Positions 24,910-33,940 are shown, numbered from the stretch's first letter. The stretch is 64,000 bases of DNA from Streptomyces sp. NBC_01244 (GCF_035987325.1 NZ_CP108488.1:1612001-1676000), one strand, 5' to 3'. The notes: a model not told the origin generated them from the sequence alone. Made by a program: numbers and translations.

Positions 24910-25772
24910 CCCCTCGCTCCGGTCAGGGCGAAGTCGAGGCTGGTGCGGTACCAGCCGACCTCGTCCGGTGACCCGGCCCGCAGCAGCCGGGCCGCCACCT
25001 CGGCGGCCGCCGGGACCTGCGGGTGCCCGTAGGGCGGGGGCGGGGCGAGTGCTCCGAGCAGGATCCGCTCCGCAGCGTCGGGCACGGTCGCGCGCAGGTC
25101 GTCTTCGGGGAGCACGGAGGCCAGTACGGCAGCCCGCTCCCAGGGGTCGGCGGTCCGTCTCAGCAACAGCCCGACGTGCCGCTCGCGCCACTTCCCGGGT
25201 CGCAGGTCGGCCCTGGCCTCGATCAGCTCCCGGTCCCCCGGCGGCGCGCTCCCGCGGAGCATCCCCGGCTCGCGGGCCGCGAAGTCCCGTAGCTCCGCGG
25301 TCAGATAGAGCCACACCACCACTCGGTAGCGGTTGATCCGGTATCCCACCGGCGTGAGGTGCCCACAGCGTGCGAGCCGGGTGAACCGGCTCGGGCCGAC
25401 CCCCAGGACGGCGGCCGCGGCCTCCGCTCCCGCGACCGTCTCCACGCGCTCGCGCAGCGTGTCGGGGAATCCCTCGGCCGACCGGACCCGGTCGAGCTCG
25501 GTCCGGGTGTACCGCGCCGCCCCGGCGGTCCCGGCGGCCCCCTGGAGTCCGGACCGTACGATGCCCAGCTGAACGGCGCGGGCGAACTCGCTGCGGCTCA
25601 GCCCCAGTTCCCCCGCGGCCCGCCCGCCGCCCATCAGCCCGGCGGCCTGCGCCATGTGCGTCGTATCCGTCGCGTCCGCCGCGCCCGTCGCCCGCGGCGC
25701 TTGCGGTGTCCGTACTGCCTGCAGTACCTGCGGCGCCTGCCCTGTCTGCGGCGCCTGAACCGTCTGTGTCAT
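24873..25772 (-). CDS. DUF6397 family protein
   Basis: A 299-residue protein with a low-complexity Gln/Ala/Pro/Thr N-terminal tail (about 1-50), then a DUF6397-like body. Recognisable pieces are RAAGELGLSRSEFARAVQLG, YTRTELDRVRSAEGFPDTLRERV and RFTRLARCGHLTPVGYRINRYRVVVWLYLTAEL, which look like tandem winged-helix elements, followed by RERHVGLLLRRTADPWERAAVLASVL. A regulatory, perhaps DNA-binding, role is plausible but unproven. The ATG at 25772 has GGGGAGAG upstream. It follows the orphan roadblock gene on the same strand. Confidence 0.7.
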   Translation of the reverse strand: MTQTVQAPQTGQAPQVLQAVRTPQAPRATGAADATDTTHMAQAAGLMGGGRAAGELGLSRSEFARAVQLGIVRSGLQGAAGTAGAARYTRTELDRVRSAEGFPDTLRERVETVAGAEAAAAVLGVGPSRFTRLARCGHLTPVGYRINRYRVVVWLYLTAELRDFAAREPGMLRGSAPPGDRELIEARADLRPGKWRERHVGLLLRRTADPWERAAVLASVLPEDDLRATVPDAAERILLGALAPPPPYGHPQVPAAAEVAARLLRAGSPDEVGWYRTSLDFALTGARGQSKSTGERGPT

Positions 25773-25885
25773 CACGCTCTCCCCACCAGAGTGATTACTG
25801 TGTGTGAAGAACGTAACGCAGAGCAACGACGCCTCGCCGGGCCTGTGGACAACCCGGAACGGGCGAACCGCGCCGCCCGCCGGTA

Positions 25886-26284
25886 TCAGCCGCCGGTGAT
25901 CCGCCGCTCCGCGACACCCAGGTGTTCCCCCACCCGGTTGACCAGCAGCGTCATCTCGTACGCCACGTGCCCGATATCGGCCTCGGAGGCGCTCAGCACG
26001 CACAGGCAGCTGCCCGCACCCGCCGCCATGACGAAGAGGACCCCGTCGTCGTACTCGACCATCGTCTGACGGACCTCACCCGCCCTGAAGTGCCGCCCCG
26101 AGCCCTTCGCCAGGCTCTGCAGCCCCGCCGCGACGGCCGCCAGGTGCTCCGCGTCCTCCCGTGCCAGCCCCGCGCTCGCGCCCGTCACCAGGCCGTCGTT
26201 GGAGAGCACCACCGCGTGCCGCACCTGCTGCACCCGCCGCGTCAAGTCGTCCAGCAGCCAGTCAAGCTGCTTGTCCAGCGCCAT
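25886..26284 (-). CDS. Orphan roadblock/LC7 domain protein (CvnB paralogue)
   Basis: A 132-residue roadblock/LC7 protein. It is very similar to the CvnB of the neighbouring conservon (shared LDWLLDDL, VVLSNDGL, REDAEHLAAVA, RQTMVE), including the full roadblock fold. Roadblock proteins of this type regulate small Ras-like GTPases such as CvnD. Here no adjacent cvnC or cvnD is present, so this is an extra copy that may act on the nearby CvnD. GGAGGG lies eight bases before the ATG at 26284. Confidence 0.88.
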   Translation of the reverse strand: MALDKQLDWLLDDLTRRVQQVRHAVVLSNDGLVTGASAGLAREDAEHLAAVAAGLQSLAKGSGRHFRAGEVRQTMVEYDDGVLFVMAAGAGSCLCVLSASEADIGHVAYEMTLLVNRVGEHLGVAERRITGG

Positions 26285-26390
26285 ATTCAGTCCCTCCCCG
26301 TCGACGCGGCCGGACCGGCCGCGCCCCACCCCGCGTACTCGTGCCGCCAGCCTTCCCCACCAGCGGCTTTCCGGCAAGGAGGATGGACCC

Positions 26391-26819
26391 ATGGTGAAGA
26401 AGATGACTGAAGAGGAATGGCGGGAGTTCGTCTCCCGCTCCACCCGCACCGGGAAACTGTCCACCGTCCGCGAGGACGGAAGCCCTCACATCGCTCCCAT
26501 CTGGTTCGTTCTCGACGGCGATTCCTTCGTGTTCAACACCGGGAAGAACACCGTCAAGGGGCGCAATCTGGCCCGCGACGGCCGCGTCGCGCTCTGCGTG
26601 GACGACGACCGGCCGCCCTTCTCCTACGTCGTCCTCCAGGGCCGGGCACAGATCAGCGAGGACCTGGACGCGATGCTCCCCTGGTCGACCAGGATCGGCG
26701 CCCGCTACATGGGAGAGGAGCACGGCGAGGCCTTCGGCCGCCGCAACGCCGTCCCCGGCGAACTCCTCGTGCGGGTCACCATCGACAAGGTGATCTCGGC
26801 AGCCGGCGTGGCCGACTGA
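26391..26819 (+). CDS. PPOX-class F420/flavin-dependent pyridoxamine oxidase-like protein
   Basis: A 142-residue split-barrel protein of the pyridoxamine-5'-phosphate-oxidase-like (PPOX) family. The barrel begins at GKLSTVREDGSPHIAPIWFVLDG and continues with FNTGKNTVKGRNLARDGRVALCVDDDRPPFSYV. Such short actinobacterial PPOX proteins often bind F420 or FMN and act as reductases. The strong AAGGAGG at 26376-26382 fixes the ATG at 26391. It sits between the orphan roadblock gene and the conservon, on the opposite strand to both. Confidence 0.85.
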   Translation: MVKKMTEEEWREFVSRSTRTGKLSTVREDGSPHIAPIWFVLDGDSFVFNTGKNTVKGRNLARDGRVALCVDDDRPPFSYVVLQGRAQISEDLDAMLPWSTRIGARYMGEEHGEAFGRRNAVPGELLVRVTIDKVISAAGVAD

Positions 26820-26911
26820 CCGCACCGCCGGCACCGCCCGCACTGCCCGCATCCCCGCACCCGCCGCTCCCACCCGCGCCATCCCGCGCCGGTCCTTCGC
26901 CGTGGGCCGGT

Positions 26912-27550
26912 TCACACCGAATCGGCCCGCGGTTCCACCGACTCCAGCAACCGCGCCGTGTGCACCCGTCCCGCGTATTCCACCAGCCGGATCAGCACTT
27001 CCTTCCCCGAGTCCTTGTCCCGCGCGTCGCAGAGCACCACCGGCGTCCCCTGATCCAGGTCCAGTGCCCGCGCGACCTCGTTCGAGGCGTACCGCCGGGC
27101 GTTCGCGAAGCAGTTGACGGCCACCACGAACGGAATCTTGCGGTGCTCGAAGTAGTCCACCGCCGGGAAACAGTCCTCCAGCCGCCGCGTGTCGGCGAGC
27201 ACCACCGCGCCCAGCGCGCCCTGAGACAGCTCGTCCCACAGGAACCAGAACCGGTCCTGTCCCGGGGTCCCGAACAGGTAGAGCGACAGCCCCGACCTGA
27301 TCGTGATCCGCCCGAAGTCCATGGCCACGGTGGTCGTCGTCTTCTGGTCGACTCCGCCCGTGTCGTCGACCAGTTCCCCGGCCTCGCTGAGCAGTTCCTC
27401 CGTACGCAGCGGCCGGATCTCGCTGACCGAGCCGACCAGGGTCGTCTTCCCGACGCCGAAGCCTCCCGCCACGAGTATCTTCAGCGCGAGTGCCGCCAGC
27501 TCCTCTCCGCCCTCGGCGGCCGGCGCCGGCCCGTTGTCGTTCAGTCCCAT
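26912..27550 (-). CDS. cvnD: Conservon GTP-binding protein CvnD
   Basis: A 212-residue Ras/MglA-like small GTPase of conservons. P-loop VAGGFGVGKTTLVG (about 28-40), switch region KTTTTVAMDFGRI, and G3-like LFGTPGQDRFWFLWDEL are clear. The usual NKxD guanine motif is replaced by VNCF, which is common for CvnD. It is the output element controlled by CvnB and the CvnA membrane sensor. The ATG at 27550 overlaps the cvnC stop by one base; an immediately preceding GTG at 27553 is equally possible. Confidence 0.9.
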   Translation of the reverse strand: MGLNDNGPAPAAEGGEELAALALKILVAGGFGVGKTTLVGSVSEIRPLRTEELLSEAGELVDDTGGVDQKTTTTVAMDFGRITIRSGLSLYLFGTPGQDRFWFLWDELSQGALGAVVLADTRRLEDCFPAVDYFEHRKIPFVVAVNCFANARRYASNEVARALDLDQGTPVVLCDARDKDSGKEVLIRLVEYAGRVHTARLLESVEPRADSV

Positions 27551-27936
27551 CACAGCGCTCGCAATCCCTCGATGACTTCACGCAGAATCCGCTCGTCCGG
27601 CAGCTGTGCGGGGGGAACCGGCCTGCTGACCTTGACGTGTCCGGCCTCCAGCAGGTCCCCGAGCAGTACGCGCACCACGCCCACGGGCAGGTCCGCGTCC
27701 GCCGCGAGCTCGGCCACCGACTGGGTCTCGTCCCGGCACAGGCCGAGCAGCGCACGGTGCTCGGGTCCCAGCAGCGACTCCGCCGTCTCGTCCGTTCCCG
27801 CCGGGTCCACGGCGACCAGCGCGATCAGGTCGAACCGGACCCCGTGCGGTCCCGGCTTCGTGCGTCCGCCCGTCATGGCGTACGGACGCACGAGCGGGCC
27901 CGCTTCGGCGTCGTACCACTGGCCGTTCGTGCTCAA
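27550..27936 (-). CDS. cvnC: Conservon DUF742 protein CvnC
   Basis: About 128 residues, a DUF742 winged-helix protein: AGPLVRPYAMTGGRT, FDLIALV, LLGPEHRALLGLCRD and VAELAADADLPVGVVRVLLGDLLEAG. CvnC is the third element of conservons and is thought to assemble with CvnA, B and D at the membrane. No ATG or GTG precedes the conserved start. The best candidates are two TTG codons: 27936, with GAGGG eight bases upstream, and 27951, which overlaps the cvnB stop as TTGA. Either way it is translationally coupled. Confidence 0.85.
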   Translation of the reverse strand: MSTNGQWYDAEAGPLVRPYAMTGGRTKPGPHGVRFDLIALVAVDPAGTDETAESLLGPEHRALLGLCRDETQSVAELAADADLPVGVVRVLLGDLLEAGHVKVSRPVPPAQLPDERILREVIEGLRAL

Positions 27937-27947
27937 GACCGCCGCCC

Positions 27948-28394
27948 TCAACCGGCGGCCGGCGGCCGCGCCGCGAACCGGGCCGGGGTGTACAGGTGCT
28001 CGCCGACCCGCTTGACCAGCCGGGCCATCTCATAGGCGATCAGCCCCATGTCGGCGCCGGCCCCGCTGAGCACCGCCAAGCAGGAGCCGTCCCCCGCGGC
28101 CGCCACGAAGAGGAAGCCCTCGTCCATCTCCACCATGGTCTGGCGCACGCCCCCGGCGTGGAAGTGCCGGCCCGCACCCTTGGCCAGGCTGTGGAAGCCG
28201 GAGGCCACGGCCGCCAGGTGCTCGGCGTCCTCCCGGCTGAGCGCGCTGGAAGCGCCCACCGCCAGGCCGTCGTTGGACAGGACCACGACGTGCCGGACCT
28301 CGGGCACCCGGACCACGAGGTCGTCCAGGAGCCAGTCGAGTTCGCCCGACCTGCGGACGCCGTCGAGGTCGATCCTCTGATGTTCGATCATCAT
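27948..28394 (-). CDS. cvnB: Conservon roadblock/LC7 protein CvnB
   Basis: A 148-residue roadblock/LC7 protein with the same core as the orphan copy at 25886-26284. It should control the nucleotide state of CvnD. It overlaps cvnA by four bases (ATGA). Confidence 0.9.
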   Translation of the reverse strand: MMIEHQRIDLDGVRRSGELDWLLDDLVVRVPEVRHVVVLSNDGLAVGASSALSREDAEHLAAVASGFHSLAKGAGRHFHAGGVRQTMVEMDEGFLFVAAAGDGSCLAVLSGAGADMGLIAYEMARLVKRVGEHLYTPARFAARPPAAG

Positions 28395-31132
28395 CGTGCT
28401 CCTTCGCCTTCGCCAGTACTGCCTGTCCCGCCCGTGCCACCCGCACGGCCCGTGCCACCCGCACTGCCCGGACCGCCCGCCCTGCCGGAACCGCCCGCAC
28501 CGTCCGCACCCTCCGCGCCGGCTTCGCTGCTCGCCTGTGTGCCCCGCACCCAGCCCGCCCGGTACGCCGCCATCCGCTCGCGGGCCTGCTCGGGGCTGCG
28601 GCCGCGCGGTTCCTCCGCCCCCCTGACACCGGCCGGGGCCTTGGGGACGGGGGCTTCGCGCAGCTGTGGGACGAGGCTTGCCTGGCGGACCCGGCGCGGC
28701 AGTTCGGTGACCGAGGCGGCCGGGCCCGAGGGGGCCGATGGACCCGAGGGGGCCGCCGTGACCGCCGTGACCGCCGTGACCGCCGGGGCGGGCGTACGGG
28801 GAACCGCGCCCGCGGAGCCGCGCGGCCGCAGCGGGGCCACCGGGGAGGGCCGGGGCTCCTCCCGTACGGGGCTCCGGTCCGGGACCGGGACCCCGCGCGC
28901 GTCGTCCCGTACGACGCTGATGGCCTGGGACGGCTCCCTGAACCGCTCCCGCACCGGTTCGGTGACCGGCTCCGGAGCCGGGGCGGCGGGCGCCTGCTCC
29001 TCGGGCTGCGGGGCTCCGGCCGTGAGGGCGCCCTGGAGCAGGGAGTTCGGGAGCAGCACCACCGCGGTGGTGCCGCCGTACGGTGACATGCGCAGGTGCA
29101 CCTTCACACCGTGGCGGGCCGAGAGGCGGCTGACCACGAAGAGCCCGAGCCGGTCGCTGTCGAAGAGGTCGAGCGCCTCGGACTGCTCGATGCGCCGGTT
29201 GGCCTCCTGGAGGGATTCGCGGCCCATGCCGAGCCCCCGGTCCTCGACCTCGAGGACGTAGCCGGCGCCGACGGGTTCTCCGCTGACCCGGACCTTGGTG
29301 TGGGGCGGGGAGAACTGGGTGGCGTTCTCGATGAGTTCCGCGAGCAGGTGGGTGAGGTCGGCGACGGCTCCGCCGACGACGGCGGCCTCGGCGAGCTGGC
29401 GGACCTCGACGCGCGGGTAGTCCTCGATCTCCGAGACGGCGGCCCGTACGACGTTCGTCAGCGGGATCGGCATCCGCCAGGCGCGCCCGGGGGCGGCGCC
29501 CGAGAGGATGATCAGGCTTTCCGCGTGCCGCCGCATCCGGGTGGTGAGGTGGTCGAGGCGGAACAGGTCGCCGAGCTCGTTCGGGTCGTCGGCGCGCCGC
29601 TCCATCGAGTCGAGCAGGGTGAGCTGCTTGTGGACCAGGACCTGGCTGCGCCGGGCGAGGTTGACGAAGACCCCGCTCACACCGCTGGCCAGTTCGGCGC
29701 GTTCGACGGCGGCGCTGAGCGCGGCCCGGTGGACCGTGGCCAGGGCTTCGCCGACCTGGGCGATCTCGTCGTCGGCGGCCGGTCCCCGCGGGGTTTCGGC
29801 GGACACGTCGATGTCCTGGCCGGCCCGCAACCGGTCCATGGCCTGCGGGAGTTTGCGGTGCGCGATCTCCAGCGCCGTGTTGCGCAGCGAGACCAGTTCG
29901 ACGACGAGGGCCCGGCCGATGCGGACCGAGATGACGAGCGAGGCGGCCACGGCGGCCAGGCCCAAGACGACGGCGGCTCCGGCGGGACTCAGCGCGCCCG
30001 CTCCGAACGGGTCGGTGCGGTCCGCGGACGCCGCGTGGGCGGCGTCCGCGATCTCCCGCATCGAGCCGGCGACCGAGGTGTGGGCCGCCTCCCAGCCGGA
30101 GGGCGGGCCGGCCGCCCCGGCACCGGCCGCGGCGGCCAGCGCCCGGTCCTCGGCTCCGGTGAGGTCGGCGTAGGCGGCGCTCTTGGCCACGGACTGCCAG
30201 GCGTCCTGCTGGGCGGCGGGCAGGTCCCGGGCGGCGGAGGCCGTCAGGGCCCGCCGGGTCTCGACCGCGCCGGTCAGCCGGCGAAGCGTTTCGGCGGTGC
30301 GCGGCCCCGGCGCCGTCAGCAGGGCGTCCTCCCGGGACAGCTGCTCCCCGGCCCGCGCGAACTCCAGCAGGACCCGGGCGTCGACGCCCAGTTCGGCGTC
30401 CTGGCCGCCTCCGGAGAGGGCGCCTGCGACTTCCAGCGCCGCGTCGATCACCCGGGTGTACGTCTCGTAGGCCGCCTCCGGGGTCGCCCGGTGCTCGGCG
30501 ACGTCCTTGCGCGCCGGACCGAGCCCTTCGGCGGCGGCGATGAAGGCGCGCAGTCGGATGACGATGTCGGTGCGGTAGTCGCCGGAGTCGGCCACGGTGT
30601 TGCGGTCGCCGAGCCGCAGTGTCCGTACGGCTCCGTCGGTACGGCGTGCCTGTTCGTCCAAGGCGGCGGCCCGGCCGGGAGCCTGGGCGGCGGCCGCCTG
30701 GCCGCCGGTGGGGTCGGCCAGCAGCCGTACGGCCGTGCGCCGTTCGGCCTGCAACGCGGTGACGGTGGTGTCGAGCGGTGCCCGCAGTTCCCGGTCGACG
30801 TGCTGGGCGCGGCCGAGGCGGGCGACGTCCTGGGCCGCGTCGACGGTCGCGAAGGCCCAGAGGGCGAGCAGGGAGACCACCGGCACCATCAGCAGCGAGA
30901 CGATCTTCGCTCGGACGGTGGCGGGGCGCAGCCGCAGGCGCGGACCGCGGCCGCCGGCCCCGGCCGCGCCGGGTATCGCCGCGAGCGCGCCGGAGCCCTC
31001 GTGCTCCGCCGGCTCCCGGGCGGGCGGTCCGGCGTGTGCCCGGCGGCCCGGCCCCTTGCCGCGGCCACCCGCCGGCGCGGGCGCGGGCGGCCGCGACGCC
31101 GCTGCTTCCGGTGTTCTGCGGGGTCTGCGCAT
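28391..31132 (-). CDS. cvnA: Conservon sensor kinase-like protein CvnA (nitrate/nitrite-sensing type)
   Basis: A 913-residue membrane sensor. An N-terminal basic/proline-rich tail precedes a first membrane helix (about 75-97), an extracellular helical NIT-type sensing domain (about 98-375), a second membrane helix (about 380-402), a HAMP-like linker, and a HATPase_c domain (about 595-690; ELIENATQFSPP, EVEDRGLGMG, GLFVVSRLSARHG). The dimerisation helix typical of this family replaces a classical HisKA box, so phosphotransfer is not assured. The last 200 residues are low-complexity, ending in Gly-Ala/Gly-Thr repeats. It heads the cvnABCD operon. Confidence 0.88.
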   Translation of the reverse strand: MRRPRRTPEAAASRPPAPAPAGGRGKGPGRRAHAGPPAREPAEHEGSGALAAIPGAAGAGGRGPRLRLRPATVRAKIVSLLMVPVVSLLALWAFATVDAAQDVARLGRAQHVDRELRAPLDTTVTALQAERRTAVRLLADPTGGQAAAAQAPGRAAALDEQARRTDGAVRTLRLGDRNTVADSGDYRTDIVIRLRAFIAAAEGLGPARKDVAEHRATPEAAYETYTRVIDAALEVAGALSGGGQDAELGVDARVLLEFARAGEQLSREDALLTAPGPRTAETLRRLTGAVETRRALTASAARDLPAAQQDAWQSVAKSAAYADLTGAEDRALAAAAGAGAAGPPSGWEAAHTSVAGSMREIADAAHAASADRTDPFGAGALSPAGAAVVLGLAAVAASLVISVRIGRALVVELVSLRNTALEIAHRKLPQAMDRLRAGQDIDVSAETPRGPAADDEIAQVGEALATVHRAALSAAVERAELASGVSGVFVNLARRSQVLVHKQLTLLDSMERRADDPNELGDLFRLDHLTTRMRRHAESLIILSGAAPGRAWRMPIPLTNVVRAAVSEIEDYPRVEVRQLAEAAVVGGAVADLTHLLAELIENATQFSPPHTKVRVSGEPVGAGYVLEVEDRGLGMGRESLQEANRRIEQSEALDLFDSDRLGLFVVSRLSARHGVKVHLRMSPYGGTTAVVLLPNSLLQGALTAGAPQPEEQAPAAPAPEPVTEPVRERFREPSQAISVVRDDARGVPVPDRSPVREEPRPSPVAPLRPRGSAGAVPRTPAPAVTAVTAVTAAPSGPSAPSGPAASVTELPRRVRQASLVPQLREAPVPKAPAGVRGAEEPRGRSPEQARERMAAYRAGWVRGTQASSEAGAEGADGAGGSGRAGGPGSAGGTGRAGGTGGTGSTGEGEGAR

Positions 31133-31217
31133 GGGCTCCTCGTTCCGGGCGGTGCGTACGTACGTGACGGTCGCGGGGCGGTGGCGTGGTGTCGGTGGGG
31201 GCGCCGGCGGCGGCGCC

Positions 31218-32015
31218 TCAGCCCGCGGGGGCGGTGGCGGCCCGCTCTCCCAGGCGCAGGTCGGCGGAGGCCATCGCGGAGGCCTCCCGCTCGTCGGCGG
31301 TCGGCGAGAGGGCGACGAACGCGGAGGTGATGAACAGGTAGGAGCCGAGGCCGACGGCGAGCGGGAAGATGAACTGCATGGCGGTGGCGCCCGGCAGGGC
31401 CGCGTCCGAGGGGGTGACCTCGACGGCGACCGCGAGCATGCCGGTGTAGTGCATGCTGCTGACGGCGGCGCCCATGACGAGCGAGGCGACGGCGACGGCC
31501 ACCGGGGACTTGATGTTGAGGGCGGCCCACAGGGCGGCGGTGGCCGCGACGACCGCGATGGCGACGGAGAGCCCGACCGTGAGCGGCTCGTAGGAGACCG
31601 AGCCGTGCAGGCGCAGGGCCGCCATGCCGAGGTAGTGCATGCTGGCGACGCCGAGGCCGGTGGTGAGGCCGCCGAGGACGAGGGCCCGGCCGCGGTCCTT
31701 CCCGTAGCCGACGGCGAAGACTCCGGCGCCGACGACGAGCATCGCGACGAGGAGGCTGAGGATGGTCAGCGGCACGTTGTAGCGGATCTCGGACCCGGTG
31801 ACGTGGAAACCGAGCATGGCGACGAAGTGCATCGTCCAGATCCCGGTGCCGATGGCCGAGGCCGCGGTGAGGAGCCAGTTGCGGCGGGAGGCTCGGGTCG
31901 TCGCGGCGAGCGCGCGGACGGTGCAGCGCAGGCCGAGGGCGGCGCCGAGTGAAGCCATCACGTATGACAGCGCGGGGGTAAGCCAGCCATAGGCGGCGTG
32001 GTCCAGGTGTCCCAT
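31218..32015 (-). CDS. MHYT-domain membrane sensor protein
   Basis: A 265-residue protein with seven predicted membrane helices and three MHYT-type motifs: MHFVAM, MHYLGM and MHYTGM. The conserved Met and His are thought to bind copper and sense O2, CO or NO. There is no attached output domain, so it must signal through a partner; the cvnA gene starts 85 bases downstream on the same strand and is the obvious candidate. The ATG at 32015 gives the usual short N-terminus (MGHLDHAAYGWLTP); a GTG or ATG up to 32072 is open. Confidence 0.85.
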   Translation of the reverse strand: MGHLDHAAYGWLTPALSYVMASLGAALGLRCTVRALAATTRASRRNWLLTAASAIGTGIWTMHFVAMLGFHVTGSEIRYNVPLTILSLLVAMLVVGAGVFAVGYGKDRGRALVLGGLTTGLGVASMHYLGMAALRLHGSVSYEPLTVGLSVAIAVVAATAALWAALNIKSPVAVAVASLVMGAAVSSMHYTGMLAVAVEVTPSDAALPGATAMQFIFPLAVGLGSYLFITSAFVALSPTADEREASAMASADLRLGERAATAPAG

Positions 32016-32182
32016 GGCCACGGAAGCTAGTCCGGGTGAGGGAGCGAACACGGGCAGCATTTCGAAAGCCACTGGAACTGCTGGAATATGACAGAGATAC
32101 GTTCATCTTCGATCACACCGCGTACCACCTTGCACACGTTCCGCAGGCATGTGCCGGAGCCCCGGTGGGGGATCATGGGCAC

Positions 32183-32854
32183 ATGAGCGAAGACCGCACA
32201 CAGGACCACACCCGGGACCGGTCGCAGGACCCGGCCCGGGACCGGCCCCGGGACCAGACGCGGGACCGCGGCCACGTCCAGGAGTTCTTCGGGGCGCGCG
32301 CGGCCGGCTGGGACCGCAAGTTCCCCGGGGACGAGCCCGCCTTCGCCACCGCCGTGGGCGAGTTCGGACTGCGTCCCGGGGACCGGGTGCTCGACGCGGG
32401 CTGCGGCACCGGGCGGGCACTGACCGCGCTCCGCGCGGCCGTCGGCCCGTCGGGAACGGTGCTCGGCGCCGATGTCACTCCGCAGATGCTGATCGCCGCG
32501 CACGCGGCCGGCCGGGACGCCGAGGGCACCCTGCTCCTGGCGGACGTGGCCCTGCTGCCGCTGCGCGACGGGGTGCTGGACGCCGTGTTCGCCGCCGGTC
32601 TCATCGCCCATCTGCCCGACCCGGGGGCCAACTTGCGCGAGCTCGCCCGCGTGGTCCGCCCGGGCGGCCGGCTCGCGCTGTTCCACCCGATCGGCAGGGC
32701 GGCCCTCGCCGCGCGCCACGGCCGCGAGCTGACCCCGGACGACATGCGCGCCGAGCACAACCTCGGCCCGCTCCTGGCCGGTTCGGGCTGGCGGCTGACC
32801 TCGTACGCGGACGAGGACACCCGCTTCCTCGCACTGGCGGTCCGCACCCCCTGA
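32183..32854 (+). CDS. Class I SAM-dependent methyltransferase
   Basis: A 223-residue methyltransferase with motif I VLDAGCGTGRALT (about 72-84), the acidic motif II GADVTPQML, and post-motif regions ADVALLPLRDGVLDAVFAAGLIAHLPDP and ELARVVRPGGRLALFHP. It belongs to the methyltransferase_11/UbiE-like group; the substrate is unknown. The first 33 residues are a highly charged run of DRxxD repeats preceding the domain (HVQEFFGARAAGWD). It is divergent from the MHYT gene. The ATG at 32183 follows GGGGGA by about 11 bases. Confidence 0.85.
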   Translation: MSEDRTQDHTRDRSQDPARDRPRDQTRDRGHVQEFFGARAAGWDRKFPGDEPAFATAVGEFGLRPGDRVLDAGCGTGRALTALRAAVGPSGTVLGADVTPQMLIAAHAAGRDAEGTLLLADVALLPLRDGVLDAVFAAGLIAHLPDPGANLRELARVVRPGGRLALFHPIGRAALAARHGRELTPDDMRAEHNLGPLLAGSGWRLTSYADEDTRFLALAVRTP

Positions 32855-33151
32855 CCGACGAATGCTCTACGTCGGCCACGTGCCCGGTGCCGGACCGGTG
32901 CGGCACGGCCCGCCGCGGCCCGCGGCCGGCCGGCACAGGACGGTCGGCCCGCCGACGGCGGCGGGGTGCGCGGTCCGTGCCGACGCGCGCCGCGGTCGCC
33001 CTGGGCGCGCCGACGCCTGCGGCGGGCTTCCGTGGCGGGTGTCCGGGCCTCCGTGCAGGTGGCGGGCTTGGAAATCGACTCCCGCCAGCTCTCGACGCGG
33101 TGGTTACTCGCTGGTTAGGGTGCGCCGACGAGAGAACGACCGGGAGGCCAC
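32855..33151. other. Intergenic region with a weak promoter candidate
   Basis: No gene is supported here. Near the right end TCGACG (33092-33097) and TAGGGT (33116-33121) are spaced by 18 bases and could drive the following gene; the match is weak. Confidence 0.3.
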
Positions 33152-33940
33152 GTGTCCGAAGAGGAGGACGGCGGGTCGCTGTACGTGCTGACCGCCGTGC
33201 TGCTGACCCCCGCGCAGTTCCCGAGCATCCTGGGTGACGACTACCCCGAGGCCTGCTCGCTGCTGGGCGTGCCGCCGGCGGCCGCCGGGTACGGCCTGGT
33301 GCTGGGACAGGACGAGGAGGGCGCGCGCTGGACGGTCGTGGTCGACGACGTCTCGCTCGTGGCCATGGCCATCGCCTCGTGGGACTGCGGGATGGAATAC
33401 GACCTGTCCCCCGACGAACGGTCCATCGTGGTATCCCTGGCGGGCTGGCCGCTGGACCTCGCGGTGGCCACGGCGGGAATCCCCGATCCGCACGACCCCG
33501 AGCAGGGCGCCGACGGCACCGGGCGGGTCCCGCTGGCCCCGCCGTCGGCCGAGGCCTGGGGTCCGGTGCAGCGGCGGATGGGCGCCGACCAGATAGCCCG
33601 GGAGTGGGCCGCCTGGAGCGAGCGCGTGGCCACGGACGGCGGGGCCGCCGCTGCCGCGCACCCGGGGCTGGCCCGGGCCCTGGAGGAGGCCCTGGGGTAC
33701 ACCCAGAGCCCGCCGCCGCCCGGCAGGGTGCGGTCGTCCTTCGCGGGCGACGAGGCGCGGACGCTGCGCGTCGACGGGCCGGGGTGGTCGCTGGTGGCCC
33801 GCACCGGCGGGGCCGCCTTCGTCCTGCTGGACGAGGAGCCGAGCGAGGTGCTGGCCGTACCGCACGAGGCGCACGGGAAGCTTCCGGAGCTGTCGGAGCT
33901 GCTCACGGCACTGGACCGGGTCGCCGTGCGGCCGGCCTGA
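33152..33940 (+). CDS. Conserved hypothetical protein
   Basis: A 262-residue protein that I do not recognise. It has no signal peptide or membrane segment and is rich in acidic residues at the start. Well-formed stretches such as YVLTAVLLTPAQFPSILG, WTVVVDDVSLVAMAIASWDCGMEYDL and PGWSLVARTGGAAFVLLDEE indicate a folded soluble alpha/beta protein with a hinge near 125-190. The GTG at 33152 is well supported by GGGAGG a few bases upstream. A GGGG-rich tract follows its stop and separates it from the TrmO-like gene. Confidence 0.7.
   Translation: MSEEEDGGSLYVLTAVLLTPAQFPSILGDDYPEACSLLGVPPAAAGYGLVLGQDEEGARWTVVVDDVSLVAMAIASWDCGMEYDLSPDERSIVVSLAGWPLDLAVATAGIPDPHDPEQGADGTGRVPLAPPSAEAWGPVQRRMGADQIAREWAAWSERVATDGGAAAAAHPGLARALEEALGYTQSPPPPGRVRSSFAGDEARTLRVDGPGWSLVARTGGAAFVLLDEEPSEVLAVPHEAHGKLPELSELLTALDRVAVRPA

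Noticed and set aside
25773..25885. AT-richer dyad-like stretch (AGTGATTACT) upstream of DUF6397 as a developmental-regulator site
   Set aside because: Match to known BldD- or WhiA-type sites is too poor to claim.
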